Shown in pieces: positions 43,802-53,628 of a stretch of DNA of 64,000 nt; the first letter of the stretch is position 1; each line of letters opens with the position of its first letter. The DNA lies in assembly GCA_023150345.1 (NCBI GenBank), contig JAKLLB010000010.1:1-64000 (forward strand). Direction: 5' to 3'. The translations under genes and the position numbers were made by a program. Origin of the DNA: Aquabacterium sp. (lineage in GTDB: Bacteria > Pseudomonadota > Gammaproteobacteria > Burkholderiales > Burkholderiaceae_C). The notes under the pieces are model-generated. The model made no database searches. It saw nothing but the letters and a program-made list of their open reading frames with translations, and was not told where the DNA came from.

Positions 43802-44587
43802 TCAGGGGCGTGCCTCTAGACCGGTGGTGTCCACCAGGTCGCGATAGGCATGCCAGCTGGCGTGGGCGAGCCAGGGCGCGACGACCACAAGTCCCAGCAA
43901 CGCTGTGGCCATGCCCATTGCGGTCAGGCCGAACAGGAGCGCGGCCCACAGGGCCAGGGGCAGTGGATGCGCCTGCACCACACGCCAGCTCGTGAGCACG
44001 GCCACCATCACGCCCACCTGGCGGTCCAGCAGCATCGGCAGGGCCACGACGCTGCTGGCGTAAACCGGCGCGGCCAGCAGACCGCCCAGCAGCAACCAAG
44101 TCTCGAACACGTGGCCTTGCTCGGCAAGCACGACGCCGCGCATGAAGTCGATCGGGCGTTCAACCGGCATCGGGGCGAAGCCGGTGATGAACGACGCGGA
44201 CGTCACCACCCATCCGGTTCCGGCCAGCGCCAGGAGTAGGCCAAAGCGTACCAGCCGCGGCTCGGGCCGCCAGGCACTGGTGACGGTGCGCCAGCCCGGA
44301 TGCTCGCCGCGCTCCAGCGCTCGGCTGACGGCATACAGCCCTGTCGCAGACAACGGCGCGACCAGCAGAAAGCCGGAGAACGCGCCGGCCAGCAGCCAGA
44401 ACCGATCGTGCGCCAATGCGATCAGCACCGCACCGAAGGCCGCCAGCGCCAACCCGTGCACCAGCCCCACCAGTGGGCAGCGGCGCAGGTCGCGCCAGCC
44501 GAGCACGAGCCAGCCCAGCGGGCGCAGGGGCGGTATCGGACGCACGCCAAACCGGCGTGATTCGATCAGCGCTGGGCTGTCACGCAT
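43802..44587 (-). CDS. DUF2189 integral membrane protein
   Basis: 261 residues. The N-terminal RPIPPLRPLGWLVLGWRDLR is the DUF2189 opening, followed by about six membrane helices including VGLVHGLALAAFGAVLIALA and FSGFLLVAPLSATGLYAVSR. Some relatives lie near cytochrome oxidase genes, but no function is assigned. Its start overlaps the mnmH stop by 22 nt. Confidence 0.8.
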   Translation of the reverse strand: MRDSPALIESRRFGVRPIPPLRPLGWLVLGWRDLRRCPLVGLVHGLALAAFGAVLIALAHDRFWLLAGAFSGFLLVAPLSATGLYAVSRALERGEHPGWRTVTSAWRPEPRLVRFGLLLALAGTGWVVTSASFITGFAPMPVERPIDFMRGVVLAEQGHVFETWLLLGGLLAAPVYASSVVALPMLLDRQVGVMVAVLTSWRVVQAHPLPLALWAALLFGLTAMGMATALLGLVVVAPWLAHASWHAYRDLVDTTGLEARP

Positions 44588-45660
44588 GAACCATGGCCCT
44601 CGAATCGCTCCAACACTTCACGGGCCGCCAGTTGCAGGGCATGGGGGCCACCGTCTGCCAGCGTGATGGACGGCGCATGGGCGTAGCCCGCGTAGTGGCG
44701 GTCGATCGAGCGCAGGTACAGCGGATCGTAGTGTTCGATCATCATCTGCGCGTAGACCTCGGCCCAGCGCCCGGCACGCGCGTGCTCTTGCCAGCGGTTC
44801 ACGGTCTGTCGGCCGCGCATTTCGACCAGGGGCTCCAGCAACTCGCAGAAGCGCTCGGGCTGGTGGGCGAAGTGGGCGTAGTCCTGCAGCAGCAAGTTCA
44901 CACGCGCCGCGTCGTCCATTTCGACGCGCACGCAGAACCCATGCTCATGCATCTGCGCCACCAGCGCATCGGGCAACTGCAGGCGGCCGATCTTGCGGCT
45001 TTCGCTCTCCACGTAGACCGGGCGCCGCGGGTCGAGCGCGCGCAGCGCGCTCCACAGCTGGGTGTCGAGAGCCTTCTGCGAGGGCTGCGGCACGTCAGGC
45101 AGTCCGCCCAGGACGGAGCCGCGGTGTCGCGCCAGCCCTTCCAGGTCCAGCACCTGCGCACCGACGGCCGACAACGCGTGCAGAAGTCGTGTCTTGCCAC
45201 TGCCGGTGCGGCCGGTGACGACACCGAACCGGAACCGCTGCGGCAGGCTGCACAGATCGTCGCGGACGACGGCGCGAAAACCCTTGTATCCGCCTTGCAG
45301 CTTGTGCGTGCGAAAACCGATCTGATCGAGGAACCACGCGAGCGAGCCTGAGCGCTGGCCGCCGCGCCAGCAGTAGACGAGCGGGCGCCATGTCCGGGGT
45401 TGGGCAGTCACCCAACGTTCGATGTGGGCGGCAATGTTGCGAGCGGCCATCGCTGCACCCAACTTGCGTGCGGCCAGCGGTGAATCCTGCACATAGAGCG
45501 TGCCGACGATGCGTCGTTCGTCGTCGTCGAGCACAGGCCAGTTCACCGCCCCGGGCAGGTGGTCCTCGGCGAACTCCGCCGGGGAGCGCGCGTCGATCAC
45601 GGTGTCGAACTGGTCCAGGTCGGCAGCGGCAACGCTGGCGTCGATCGTATGCAGGGTCAT
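44566..45660 (-). CDS. mnmH: tRNA 2-selenouridine synthase
   Basis: 364 residues: an N-terminal rhodanese domain (VIDARSPAEFAEDHLPGAVN, active Cys97 in YCWRGGQRSGS) joined to a P-loop domain (GRTGSGKT, about 150-157). The enzyme geranylates and then selenates 2-thiouridine at the tRNA wobble position, using selenophosphate. No selD is in the window. It begins 32 nt after glnD and overlaps DUF2189, in an operon with map and glnD. Confidence 0.93.
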   Translation of the reverse strand: MTLHTIDASVAAADLDQFDTVIDARSPAEFAEDHLPGAVNWPVLDDDERRIVGTLYVQDSPLAARKLGAAMAARNIAAHIERWVTAQPRTWRPLVYCWRGGQRSGSLAWFLDQIGFRTHKLQGGYKGFRAVVRDDLCSLPQRFRFGVVTGRTGSGKTRLLHALSAVGAQVLDLEGLARHRGSVLGGLPDVPQPSQKALDTQLWSALRALDPRRPVYVESESRKIGRLQLPDALVAQMHEHGFCVRVEMDDAARVNLLLQDYAHFAHQPERFCELLEPLVEMRGRQTVNRWQEHARAGRWAEVYAQMMIEHYDPLYLRSIDRHYAGYAHAPSITLADGGPHALQLAAREVLERFEGHGSCVTAQR

Positions 45661-45692
45661 GTCGCGGTCGTGCCGGTCTCGATGGGCGCGCC

Positions 45693-48338
45693 TCAGGCGC
45701 GGGCCGTGGCCGAACCCGCTGCCAGTGGCTGCGGCGCGATGGCGTCGAGCAGTTCACTCTCGATCTGCAACTGCGCGCGCGTTTGCTGAAGGATCGGGCC
45801 GTCGATCAGGAACGTATCTTCGACACGCTCGCCGAGCGTGGAGACCTTGGCCAGTTGCAGGTTGACGTGATGCTGGGCCAGCACCCGGGCGATGGCGTAG
45901 AGCAGCCCCGAGCGGTCGCTGGTGCTGACCGAAAGGATCCAGTGCTGGGCGCGTTCATCGGGCCGCAGTGTCACGCGCGGCGCGACCGGGAAGGACTTCA
46001 CCCGCCTCGACACACGGCCCTGCGCGGGCGTGGGCAAGGGACCGGTGCTGGACAGCGCCTGCGTCGCCTGAGTCTCGATCAAGGAGATCAGGTCGCGGTA
46101 GCCGGCCTGGTCGTTCTCGTAGCCTGGCTTGACGATTTGGAAGGTGTCCAGCGCATAGCCGCTGCGACTGGTGTGGATCTTGGCGTCCTGGATGGAGAAC
46201 CCGGCGCCATCGAAGTAGCCGCAGATGCGTGCGAACAGGTCCGGCCTGTCGGGCGAATACACCAGCACCTGCAGTCCGTCGCCCACTGGCGACGGACGCG
46301 CACGCACGATGGGAGCTTCGGTCTCGATGTAGCGCCACAGCGAGCGTGCATGCCAGGCGATTTCAGTGGCGTCGTGGCGTGCGAAGTAGCTCAGCTCGAG
46401 CGTCTTCCACAACGGCTGTTCGGTGCCCGGCAGGGCCGAGTGCAAGGCCAGGATCTGGCGCGCCTCCTGCTTGCGTGCCTCGATGTCGGCGTCGACGTTC
46501 GGCCGTGCGCCACCCAGCGCCCGCAATGTGATGCGGTACAGGTCCTCGAGCAACTTGCCCTTCCAGGCGTTCCAGACCTTCGGGCTGGTGCCGCGGATGT
46601 CGGCGACCGTCAGCAGGTACAGCGCGGTGAGGCGCCGAGCCGTGCCCACCTTCTGCGCGAACGCGCGGATCACATCGGCATCGGACAGATCCTCCTTCTG
46701 CGCGACGGTGCTCAGCGTCAGGTGGTGGCGAACCAGGAACTCGATGAGCGAGGCGTTCTCGCGGTCGATGCCGTGATCACGGCAGAAGCGGCGCACCTCG
46801 ATGGCACCGAGCTCGGAATGGTCGCCGCCGCGGCCCTTGGCCACGTCGTGAAAGAGGGCTGCCACGTACAGCACCCAGGGCTGATCGAATTCGGCGGCGA
46901 GTTGTGAACAGAACGGGTATTCGTGGGCGTGCTCGGGGATGAAGAAGCGCCGCACGTTGCGCAGCACCATCAGGATGTGCTGATCCACCGTGTAGACATG
47001 GAACAGGTCGTGCTGCATGCGCCCGACGATGCGCCGGAACACCCACAGGTAACGCCCCAGGACGGAAGTCTGGTTGAGCAGCCTGAACGCATGCGTGATG
47101 CCCTGTGGTTGCTGAACCATTTGCACGAACAGCGCCCGGTTCACCGGGTCACGCCGGAAGCGCCCGTCCATCACCTGGCGGGCGTTGTACAGCGCGCGCA
47201 ACGTACGCGCCGACAGGCCCTTGATGCCGGGCGTTTGCTGAAACAGCAGGAAGGTTTCGAGGATGGCGCTGGGATGCTGCAAGTAGAGCTCGTCGTGTGC
47301 CACCTCGATCATGCTGCCGCGGTCGAAGAACCGCTCGTTGATGGCGCGCATCGGCGCAGACTCGCGCGCATTGATGCGCTCCTCGATGTTCAGCATCAGG
47401 ATCTGGTTGAGCTGCGTCACCGCTTTGGCAGCCCAGTAGTAGCGATGCATCAGCACTTCCGATGATCGCTGCGAGCGTGTGGCGGAGTAACCGAAGCTCT
47501 CCGCCACGGCGGTCTGAAGGTCGAAGATCAGCCGGTCCTCGCGCCTGCCGGCAACTGCATGCAGGCGCGCCCGGATGACGCGCAGGATGCCCTCGTTGCG
47601 CTGCAGTTGCTTGACCTCGAATGGCGTGATCAACCCATGGGCCGCGAGTTCGCCCCACGTGCGGCCCAGGCCCGCGGCGCGCGCCACCCACATCACCACC
47701 TGCAGGTCGCGCAGGCCCCCCGGACTCTCCTTGCAGTTGGGTTCAAGCGCGTACGGCGTGTCCTCGTACTTGACATGGCGCTGGCGCATCTCCAGCGTCT
47801 TCGCGCGCAGGAAGGCGGCTGGATCCATCACCGCCGCCGTTGCGTGGCGGAAGTGCTGGAACAAGCGCTTGGAGCCGATGATCGGCCGCGCCTCCATCAG
47901 GGCAGTCTGCACCGTGACGTCGGCGCGCGCCTCCGCGACGCATTCGTCTGCGGTCCGCACCGACGAGCCGACTTCGAGCCCGATGTCCCAGCAGGCGGTG
48001 ATGAAACCCTCGACCGCCGCACGCAAGGCTTCGGTGGGCTCGCCCTCGGGCAGCAGCACCAGCACGTCCACGTCGGAGTACGGGTAGAGCTCGCCGCGGC
48101 CGTAACCCCCAACCGCTGCCAAGGTCGCGCCTGCGGGCATGCCGGCGCCCCGCCACAGGTCGGCGAGAGTGGCATCGACATGCCGCGCGAGCGCCCGGAT
48201 CATCCGGGTGGCGGCTGGTGCCGATGCCCTCGACTGACGGAAGTGCTCGATCAGCTCGCGCTTGCCATCACGGAACCGTGCCCGCAGCGCAGCCACGCCA
48301 TGGGCGGCGGGTGGCGACTCACGCAACGCGAGCGACAT
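45693..48338 (-). CDS. glnD: [protein-PII] uridylyltransferase/uridylyl-removing enzyme
   Basis: 881 residues from the ATG at 48338. It senses glutamine and reversibly uridylylates PII proteins, controlling nitrogen assimilation. Domains in order: nucleotidyltransferase (GGYGRGELYPYSDVDVLVLL), the GlnD linker (NCKESPGGLRDLQ), HD phosphohydrolase (VAALFHDVAKGRGGDHSELG), then two C-terminal ACT domains (VLVYSPDRPDLFARICGYFD and ILSVSTSDRSGLLYAIARVL). 40 nt downstream of map on the same strand. Confidence 0.96.
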   Translation of the reverse strand: MSLALRESPPAAHGVAALRARFRDGKRELIEHFRQSRASAPAATRMIRALARHVDATLADLWRGAGMPAGATLAAVGGYGRGELYPYSDVDVLVLLPEGEPTEALRAAVEGFITACWDIGLEVGSSVRTADECVAEARADVTVQTALMEARPIIGSKRLFQHFRHATAAVMDPAAFLRAKTLEMRQRHVKYEDTPYALEPNCKESPGGLRDLQVVMWVARAAGLGRTWGELAAHGLITPFEVKQLQRNEGILRVIRARLHAVAGRREDRLIFDLQTAVAESFGYSATRSQRSSEVLMHRYYWAAKAVTQLNQILMLNIEERINARESAPMRAINERFFDRGSMIEVAHDELYLQHPSAILETFLLFQQTPGIKGLSARTLRALYNARQVMDGRFRRDPVNRALFVQMVQQPQGITHAFRLLNQTSVLGRYLWVFRRIVGRMQHDLFHVYTVDQHILMVLRNVRRFFIPEHAHEYPFCSQLAAEFDQPWVLYVAALFHDVAKGRGGDHSELGAIEVRRFCRDHGIDRENASLIEFLVRHHLTLSTVAQKEDLSDADVIRAFAQKVGTARRLTALYLLTVADIRGTSPKVWNAWKGKLLEDLYRITLRALGGARPNVDADIEARKQEARQILALHSALPGTEQPLWKTLELSYFARHDATEIAWHARSLWRYIETEAPIVRARPSPVGDGLQVLVYSPDRPDLFARICGYFDGAGFSIQDAKIHTSRSGYALDTFQIVKPGYENDQAGYRDLISLIETQATQALSSTGPLPTPAQGRVSRRVKSFPVAPRVTLRPDERAQHWILSVSTSDRSGLLYAIARVLAQHHVNLQLAKVSTLGERVEDTFLIDGPILQQTRAQLQIESELLDAIAPQPLAAGSATARA

Positions 48339-48378
48339 GGTGGGCGAAGCGGCCGCGGCCGTGCAGGTCGGGCGCGGC

Positions 48379-49185
48379 TCAGGTGGCGTTGACGAACGCG
48401 GGCGGCGGCGGCGAGCCGGCCGACAGCGTGAGCACTTCGTAGCCGCTCTCGGTGACGGCGACCGTGTGTTCCCATTGCGCTGAGAGCGAACGATCCTTGG
48501 TGACGATGGTCCAGCCATCGCCCAGCTCGCGGATCTCGCGGCCACCGGCGTTGATCATCGGCTCGATGGTGAACACCATCCCGGGCACCAGTTCGTCCAG
48601 TGTGCCGGGGCGTCCATAGTGCAGCACCTGCGGGTCCTCGTGGAACTTGCGGCCGATGCCGTGGCCGCAGAACTCGCGCACCACCGCCAGTCCCTGGGCC
48701 TCGGCAAAGGTCTGGATGGCATGGCCGATGTCGCCCAATCGGGCACCGGGCCGCACCTTGGCGATGCCCCGCCACATGGCCTCGTAGGTGAGGGTGCACA
48801 GGCGGCGCGCGGCGATCGAGCCGGCGCCCACCACGAACATGCGCGAGGTATCGCCGTGCCAACCGTCCTTGATGACCGTGATGTCGATGTTGACGATGTC
48901 GCCGTCCTTGAGCGGACGGTCGTTGGGGATGCCGTGGCAGACCTGATGATTGATAGAGGTGCAGATCGACTTCGGGTAGGGCGCGTATCCCGGCGGTGCG
49001 TAGTTCAGTGGCGCCGGAATCGCGCCCTGCACCTGGACCATGTGGTCATGGGCCAATCGGTCGAGCTGATCGGTCGTCACGCCGGCCTTGACATGCGCGA
49101 CCAGCATGTCCAGAACCTCGGCCGCCAGGCGTCCGGCCACGCGCATGCCTTCGAGATCGGCAGCAGTCTTCAGGGTGATCGACAT
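48379..49185 (-). CDS. map: methionine aminopeptidase, type I
   Basis: 268 residues; removes the N-terminal Met from new proteins. The five metal ligands can be placed in [19 protein letters not shown] (two Asp), [14 protein letters not shown] (His), FTIEPMI (Glu) and [10 protein letters not shown] (Glu). The start is the ATG read from 49185, with GATAAT (plus-strand 49194-49199) only 8 nt upstream and no Shine-Dalgarno sequence. It is head-to-head with purL and not next to rpsB, unlike many betaproteobacteria. Confidence 0.95.
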   Translation of the reverse strand: MSITLKTAADLEGMRVAGRLAAEVLDMLVAHVKAGVTTDQLDRLAHDHMVQVQGAIPAPLNYAPPGYAPYPKSICTSINHQVCHGIPNDRPLKDGDIVNIDITVIKDGWHGDTSRMFVVGAGSIAARRLCTLTYEAMWRGIAKVRPGARLGDIGHAIQTFAEAQGLAVVREFCGHGIGRKFHEDPQVLHYGRPGTLDELVPGMVFTIEPMINAGGREIRELGDGWTIVTKDRSLSAQWEHTVAVTESGYEVLTLSAGSPPPPAFVNAT

Positions 49186-49193
49186 GGGCCGGA

Positions 49194-49216
49194 ATTATCC
49201 CACCGCAACGTAAAAT
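49194..49216. promoter_or_regulatory. closely spaced divergent -10 elements for map and purL
   Basis: On the minus strand GATAAT (49199-49194) lies 8 nt before the map ATG. On the plus strand TAAAAT (49211-49216) lies 31 nt before the purL ATG at 49248. The two would share a 60-bp divergent promoter region. Neither has a good -35. Confidence 0.4.
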
Positions 49217-49247
49217 GCCTGGTTTACCCCGGCATTGCCCCACTTTC

Positions 49248-52200
49248 ATGCCGTCCATCGATCCGAACGTTGTGCACTTCGAGGGCGGCAATGCGCTGTC
49301 CGACTTCCGGGCCAGGGCGCTGCTGACGCGGCTTCAGGCTGTCAACTCGCGCGTGTGCGCCGTCACCGCGCGCCACGTGCACTGGGCAGCCTGCGCACCG
49401 GGCTTCAATGTCGGGCGCCTGTCCGCCCTGCTGGACTACGGCGAACCCCACTCCGGTGGCGACGACGGCATGCTGGTGGTGGTGATGCCGCGCCTGGGCA
49501 CGGTTTCGCCCTGGGCCAGCAAGGCCACCGACATCGCCCGCAACTGCCTGGAAGGCGCCGCGGGTGGCGGCCTGGTGCGCGTCGAGCGGGTCACCGAATA
49601 CCGACTGCGGCTGGAGCGCGGCCTGTTCGGCGTGGCTGGCAAGACGCTCGCCGCCGATGAACTGGCCGCTTGCGCCGCCGTGCTGCACGATCGCATGACC
49701 GAGAGCGTGGCCTTCGAGCGCCAGGCCGCGCGGCACCTGTTCGACGAGCGCGCAGGCGAGCCCCTGGCTCATGTGCCGGTGCTGGGCGCCGGGGCGCAGG
49801 CCGGCCGCGCGGCGCTGCAGCAGGCCAACCAGACACTGGGGCTGGCGCTCAGCGATGACGAGATCGACTACCTGGTGCAGGCCTTCACCCGCATGGGGCG
49901 CGACCCCAGCGATGTCGAGCTCATGATGTTCGCCCAGGCCAACAGCGAGCACTGCCGCCACAAGATCTTCAACGCCGACTTCACCATCGACGGCCAGCGC
50001 CAGCCCTTGTCGATGTTCGCCATGATCCGCCACACCGAGCGCGTGTCGCCGCAGCACAGCGTGGTGACGTACTCCGACAATGCCGCGGTGATGACCGGTG
50101 GCCCGGTGCAGCGCTGGCTGCCCGCAGCCCATGCCGATGCACCGCGGTACGTGGCGCGCGACGAGATCGCCCATGTGCTGATGAAGGTGGAAACGCACAA
50201 CCACCCCACCGCGATCTCGCCGTTCCCGGGGGCGTCCACCGGCGCCGGTGGCGAGATCCGCGACGAAGGAGCCACCGGGCGCGGTGCGAGGCCCAAGGCC
50301 GGGTTGACCGGATTCTCGGTGTCGAACCTGCAGTTGCCCGACCGCGTCGAGCCGTGGGAGGCGGCCTCTATCGGCCGTCCCGCCCACATCGCCAGCGCGC
50401 TGCAGATCATGATCGAAGGCCCGCTGGGCGGCGCAGCGTTCAACAACGAGTTCGGTCGGCCCAACCTCGGTGGCTACTTCCGCGTGTTCGAGCAGACCGT
50501 GGCTGGTGTCTGCCGCGGCTATCACAAGCCCATCATGATTGCCGGCGGACTGGGCACCATCAGCGACACCCAGACGCACAAGCTGCCCTTCGCGGCGGGC
50601 ACGCTGCTGGTGCAGCTGGGCGGGCCGGGCATGCGCATCGGCATGGGCGGCGGCGCGGCCAGTTCGATGGCCGCCGGCACCAACACCGCGGCCCTGGACT
50701 TCGACAGCGTGCAGCGCGGCAACCCCGAGATCCAGCGGCGTGCACAGGAGGTCATCAACCACTGCTGGGCCCTGGGCGAGGGCAATCCCATCCTCGCCAT
50801 TCACGACGTGGGCGCCGGTGGCATCAGCAATGCCTTCCCGGAACTGGTCGACGGCGCCGGGCGCGGCGCGGTGTTCGACCTGCGCCAGGTGCCGCTGGAG
50901 GAATCCGGCCTGGCGCCCAAGGAAATCTGGTGCAACGAGAGCCAGGAGCGCTATGTGCTCGCGCTCGACCCGCAGCGCTTGGAGCTGTTCCGGCAGATGT
51001 GCGAGCGCGAGCGTTGCCCGTGGGCCGTCGTCGGTGTGGCCACCGACGAGCGCCAATTGGTGCTCGAGGACGGACCCGGCGGTGCGCGGGCGATCGACAT
51101 GCCCATGGATGTGCTGTTGGGCAAGCCCCCGCGCATGCACCGCGAGGTGCAGCGCGTGCCGCGTGGCGAGCCGGTGCTCGACCTCACGGGCGTGGCGCTG
51201 CCGCAGGTGGCATTCGACGTGTTGCGCCATCCCACCGTGGCGAGCAAGCGCTTTCTCGTCACCATCGGCGACCGCACCGTGGGCGGGCTCAGCCACCGCG
51301 ACCCGATGGTCGGCCCGTGGCAGGTGCCGGTGGCCGATTGCGCCGTGACCCTGGCTGATTTCGCCGGCTTGCGCGGCGAGGCCATGAGCATGGGTGAACG
51401 CACGCCGCTGGCGGCACTGGACGCCCCTGCCTCGGGGCGCATGGCGGTGGGCGAGGCCATCACCAACCTGCTGGCCGCACCGATCGAGCTGTCGCGGGTG
51501 AAGCTCAGCGCCAATTGGATGGCCGCCTGTGGCGAACCGGGCGAAGATGCCGCGCTGTACGACACCGTGCGCGCCGTGGCGATGGAGCTGTGCCCGGCGC
51601 TGGGGATCGGCATCCCGGTGGGCAAGGACAGCCTGTCGATGCGTACGCGCTGGGCGGATGCCGGGCAGACGCGCCAGGTCACGGCACCGGTCAGCCTGAT
51701 CGTCTCGGCGTTTGCCACCCTGGACGATGTGCGGGGCACGCTCACGCCGCAGTTGCAGGCGCCTGACGACGCCGAATCCTGCCTGATCCTGGTCGACCTG
51801 GGCGGCGGGCGCCAGCGCATGGGCGGCTCCATGCTGGCGCAGGTGCTCGGTCGCTTCGGCGATGACGTCCCCGACCTCGACGACCCGCAGGTGCTCAAGG
51901 CGCTGGCTGCGGCCATGCAGGAGCTTCGGCGTGAGGGGCGGCTGCTGGCGTATCACGACCGCAGCGACGGCGGGCTGTGGGCCGCGGTGTGCGAGATGGC
52001 GTTCGCGGGACAGACGGGCGTGAGCATGAACGTCGACCTCCTCGTCACCGAGGGTGACGGCATCGCCGACAGCCGCGCCGATCATGGCGACACCAAGAAC
52101 TGGGCCATCCAGGTCAGTGAGCGGCGCAACGAGCTCACGCTGCGCGCGCTGTTCAACGAGGAGCTCGGTGCCGTGATGCAGGTGCGGCGCGGCGATCGCG

Positions 52201-53264
52201 ACGCCGTGCTGGGTGTGCTGCGCGCGCACGGGCTCGGCCGCCACAGCCACGTGATCGGCACGCCCAATTCCCGCCGCGCAATGGAAGTCTGGCGCGACGC
52301 GCGCTGCCAGTTCAGCGCACCGCTGCGCGAGCTGCAGCAGGCCTGGGACGAGGTGAGCTGGCGCATCGCCCGCCTGCGCGACCATCCGCAGTGCGCGGAT
52401 GCCGAACACGAGGCGGCCGGCGCCGAAGGCGATCCTGGACTGCACCAGCACCTCACTTTCGACGCGGCCGAGGACGTGGCGGCACCGTTCGTCGGCGGTG
52501 CGCGTCCGCGCGTGGCCATCCTGCGCGAGCAGGGCGTGAATTCGCATGTCGAGATGAGCTACGCCATGGCGCAGGCGGGTTTCGACACCTTCGATGTCCA
52601 CATGACCGACCTGCAGCGCGGCGCGGTGGGTCTCGACCAGTTCCAGGGTTTGGTCGCCTGTGGCGGCTTCAGCTACGGCGACACCCTGGGAGCGGGTGAA
52701 GGCTGGGCCCGGTCGGTGTTGTTCAACACCCGGCTTGCCGATCAATTTGCCGCCTACTTCGGGCGTGCCCAGACCTTCGCGCTGGGGGTGTGCAATGGCT
52801 GCCAGATGATGGCGGCGCTCGCGCCCATCATCCCCGGTGCGCAGCACTGGCCGAAGTTCACGCGCAACCGCAGCGAGCAGTTCGAGGCCCGCTACAGCCT
52901 GGTCGAGGTGCTCGACAGCCCGTCGATCTTCTTCGCTGGCATGGCGGGCAGCCGCTTGCCGATCGCGGTGGCCCATGGTGAGGGCTACGCCGACTTCTCG
53001 CAGCGCGGCGACGCCGCCCAGGTGCACCGCGCCATGCGCTTCGTCGACCACCACGGCCAACCGACCGAGCGCTATCCGTTCAATCCGAATGGCAGCCCCG
53101 ATGGCCTGACCGCGGTCACCACCGCCGATGGCCGCTACACGGTGCTCATGCCCCACCCGGAGCGGGTGCACCGCCATGCGCAAATGAGCTGGACCATGGG
53201 CGACATGGCCACACCCAGCCCCTGGATGCGCATGTTCCGCAATGCCCGCCGCTGGATCGGGTAG
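49248..53264 (+). CDS. purL: phosphoribosylformylglycinamidine synthase, large form
   Basis: 1338 residues, the single-chain gammaproteobacterial/betaproteobacterial form that converts FGAR to FGAM in purine synthesis using glutamine and ATP. Parts seen in order: N-terminal PurS-like region ([20 protein letters not shown]), linker ([20 protein letters not shown]), synthetase halves ([20 protein letters not shown], then [20 protein letters not shown]), and a C-terminal glutaminase with nucleophile Cys in [12 protein letters not shown] and His in GEGYADFS / PHPERVHR. The start at 49248 is preferred over an ATG at 49215, which would overlap the probable -10 TAAAAT. Confidence 0.96.
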   Translation: MPSIDPNVVHFEGGNALSDFRARALLTRLQAVNSRVCAVTARHVHWAACAPGFNVGRLSALLDYGEPHSGGDDGMLVVVMPRLGTVSPWASKATDIARNCLEGAAGGGLVRVERVTEYRLRLERGLFGVAGKTLAADELAACAAVLHDRMTESVAFERQAARHLFDERAGEPLAHVPVLGAGAQAGRAALQQANQTLGLALSDDEIDYLVQAFTRMGRDPSDVELMMFAQANSEHCRHKIFNADFTIDGQRQPLSMFAMIRHTERVSPQHSVVTYSDNAAVMTGGPVQRWLPAAHADAPRYVARDEIAHVLMKVETHNHPTAISPFPGASTGAGGEIRDEGATGRGARPKAGLTGFSVSNLQLPDRVEPWEAASIGRPAHIASALQIMIEGPLGGAAFNNEFGRPNLGGYFRVFEQTVAGVCRGYHKPIMIAGGLGTISDTQTHKLPFAAGTLLVQLGGPGMRIGMGGGAASSMAAGTNTAALDFDSVQRGNPEIQRRAQEVINHCWALGEGNPILAIHDVGAGGISNAFPELVDGAGRGAVFDLRQVPLEESGLAPKEIWCNESQERYVLALDPQRLELFRQMCERERCPWAVVGVATDERQLVLEDGPGGARAIDMPMDVLLGKPPRMHREVQRVPRGEPVLDLTGVALPQVAFDVLRHPTVASKRFLVTIGDRTVGGLSHRDPMVGPWQVPVADCAVTLADFAGLRGEAMSMGERTPLAALDAPASGRMAVGEAITNLLAAPIELSRVKLSANWMAACGEPGEDAALYDTVRAVAMELCPALGIGIPVGKDSLSMRTRWADAGQTRQVTAPVSLIVSAFATLDDVRGTLTPQLQAPDDAESCLILVDLGGGRQRMGGSMLAQVLGRFGDDVPDLDDPQVLKALAAAMQELRREGRLLAYHDRSDGGLWAAVCEMAFAGQTGVSMNVDLLVTEGDGIADSRADHGDTKNWAIQVSERRNELTLRALFNEELGAVMQVRRGDRDAVLGVLRAHGLGRHSHVIGTPNSRRAMEVWRDARCQFSAPLRELQQAWDEVSWRIARLRDHPQCADAEHEAAGAEGDPGLHQHLTFDAAEDVAAPFVGGARPRVAILREQGVNSHVEMSYAMAQAGFDTFDVHMTDLQRGAVGLDQFQGLVACGGFSYGDTLGAGEGWARSVLFNTRLADQFAAYFGRAQTFALGVCNGCQMMAALAPIIPGAQHWPKFTRNRSEQFEARYSLVEVLDSPSIFFAGMAGSRLPIAVAHGEGYADFSQRGDAAQVHRAMRFVDHHGQPTERYPFNPNGSPDGLTAVTTADGRYTVLMPHPERVHRHAQMSWTMGDMATPSPWMRMFRNARRWIG

Positions 53265-53301
53265 GCTGCTTCGTCCTTGACCTGACTCGGGAGATCACGC
53301 A

Positions 53302-53589
53302 ATGCGACCCACCACCTGGAACCACCGCAGCCGCGCCGCCGCAGCGGCACTGGCCATCGGACTGGGCGCTGCCTTGCCGGCGATGGCCGACGGCAGCAGC
53401 AAGGCCATCGAGCAGGCGCTGGCTGCTGCGCAGGAAGCCCGCAAGGGCGTCACGCTCTACGTGGCCGGCCAGGCCATCGGCGGCGGCGTGGTCAAGATCG
53501 AGTCCGGCCAGTGGGTAGAGCTGCGCAGCCAGCAGTACGGGCGCATCGTCGTGCGCATGGAGCGCATCGACGGCATTGCGATGCCCTGA
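53302..53589 (+). CDS. small exported protein, unknown function
   Basis: 95 residues with a signal peptide (cut near LPAMADG) and a ribosome binding site GGGAG about 8 nt upstream. The mature part, about 65 residues, is a short helix followed by strands (VTLYVAGQAIGGGVVKIESG). No family recognised. Convergent with the U32 gene, 39 nt away. Confidence 0.68.
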   Translation: MRPTTWNHRSRAAAAALAIGLGAALPAMADGSSKAIEQALAAAQEARKGVTLYVAGQAIGGGVVKIESGQWVELRSQQYGRIVVRMERIDGIAMP

Positions 53590-53628
53590 CCACAGGCGAC
53601 GGGCGGCTCGTCCGGCCCCGGTCCGAAG

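Noticed and set aside
49224-53183. A 1319-codon open frame on the minus strand opposite purL
   Set aside because: It mirrors a clear purL and is rich in His, Gly and Arg, the usual composition of a GC-rich shadow frame.
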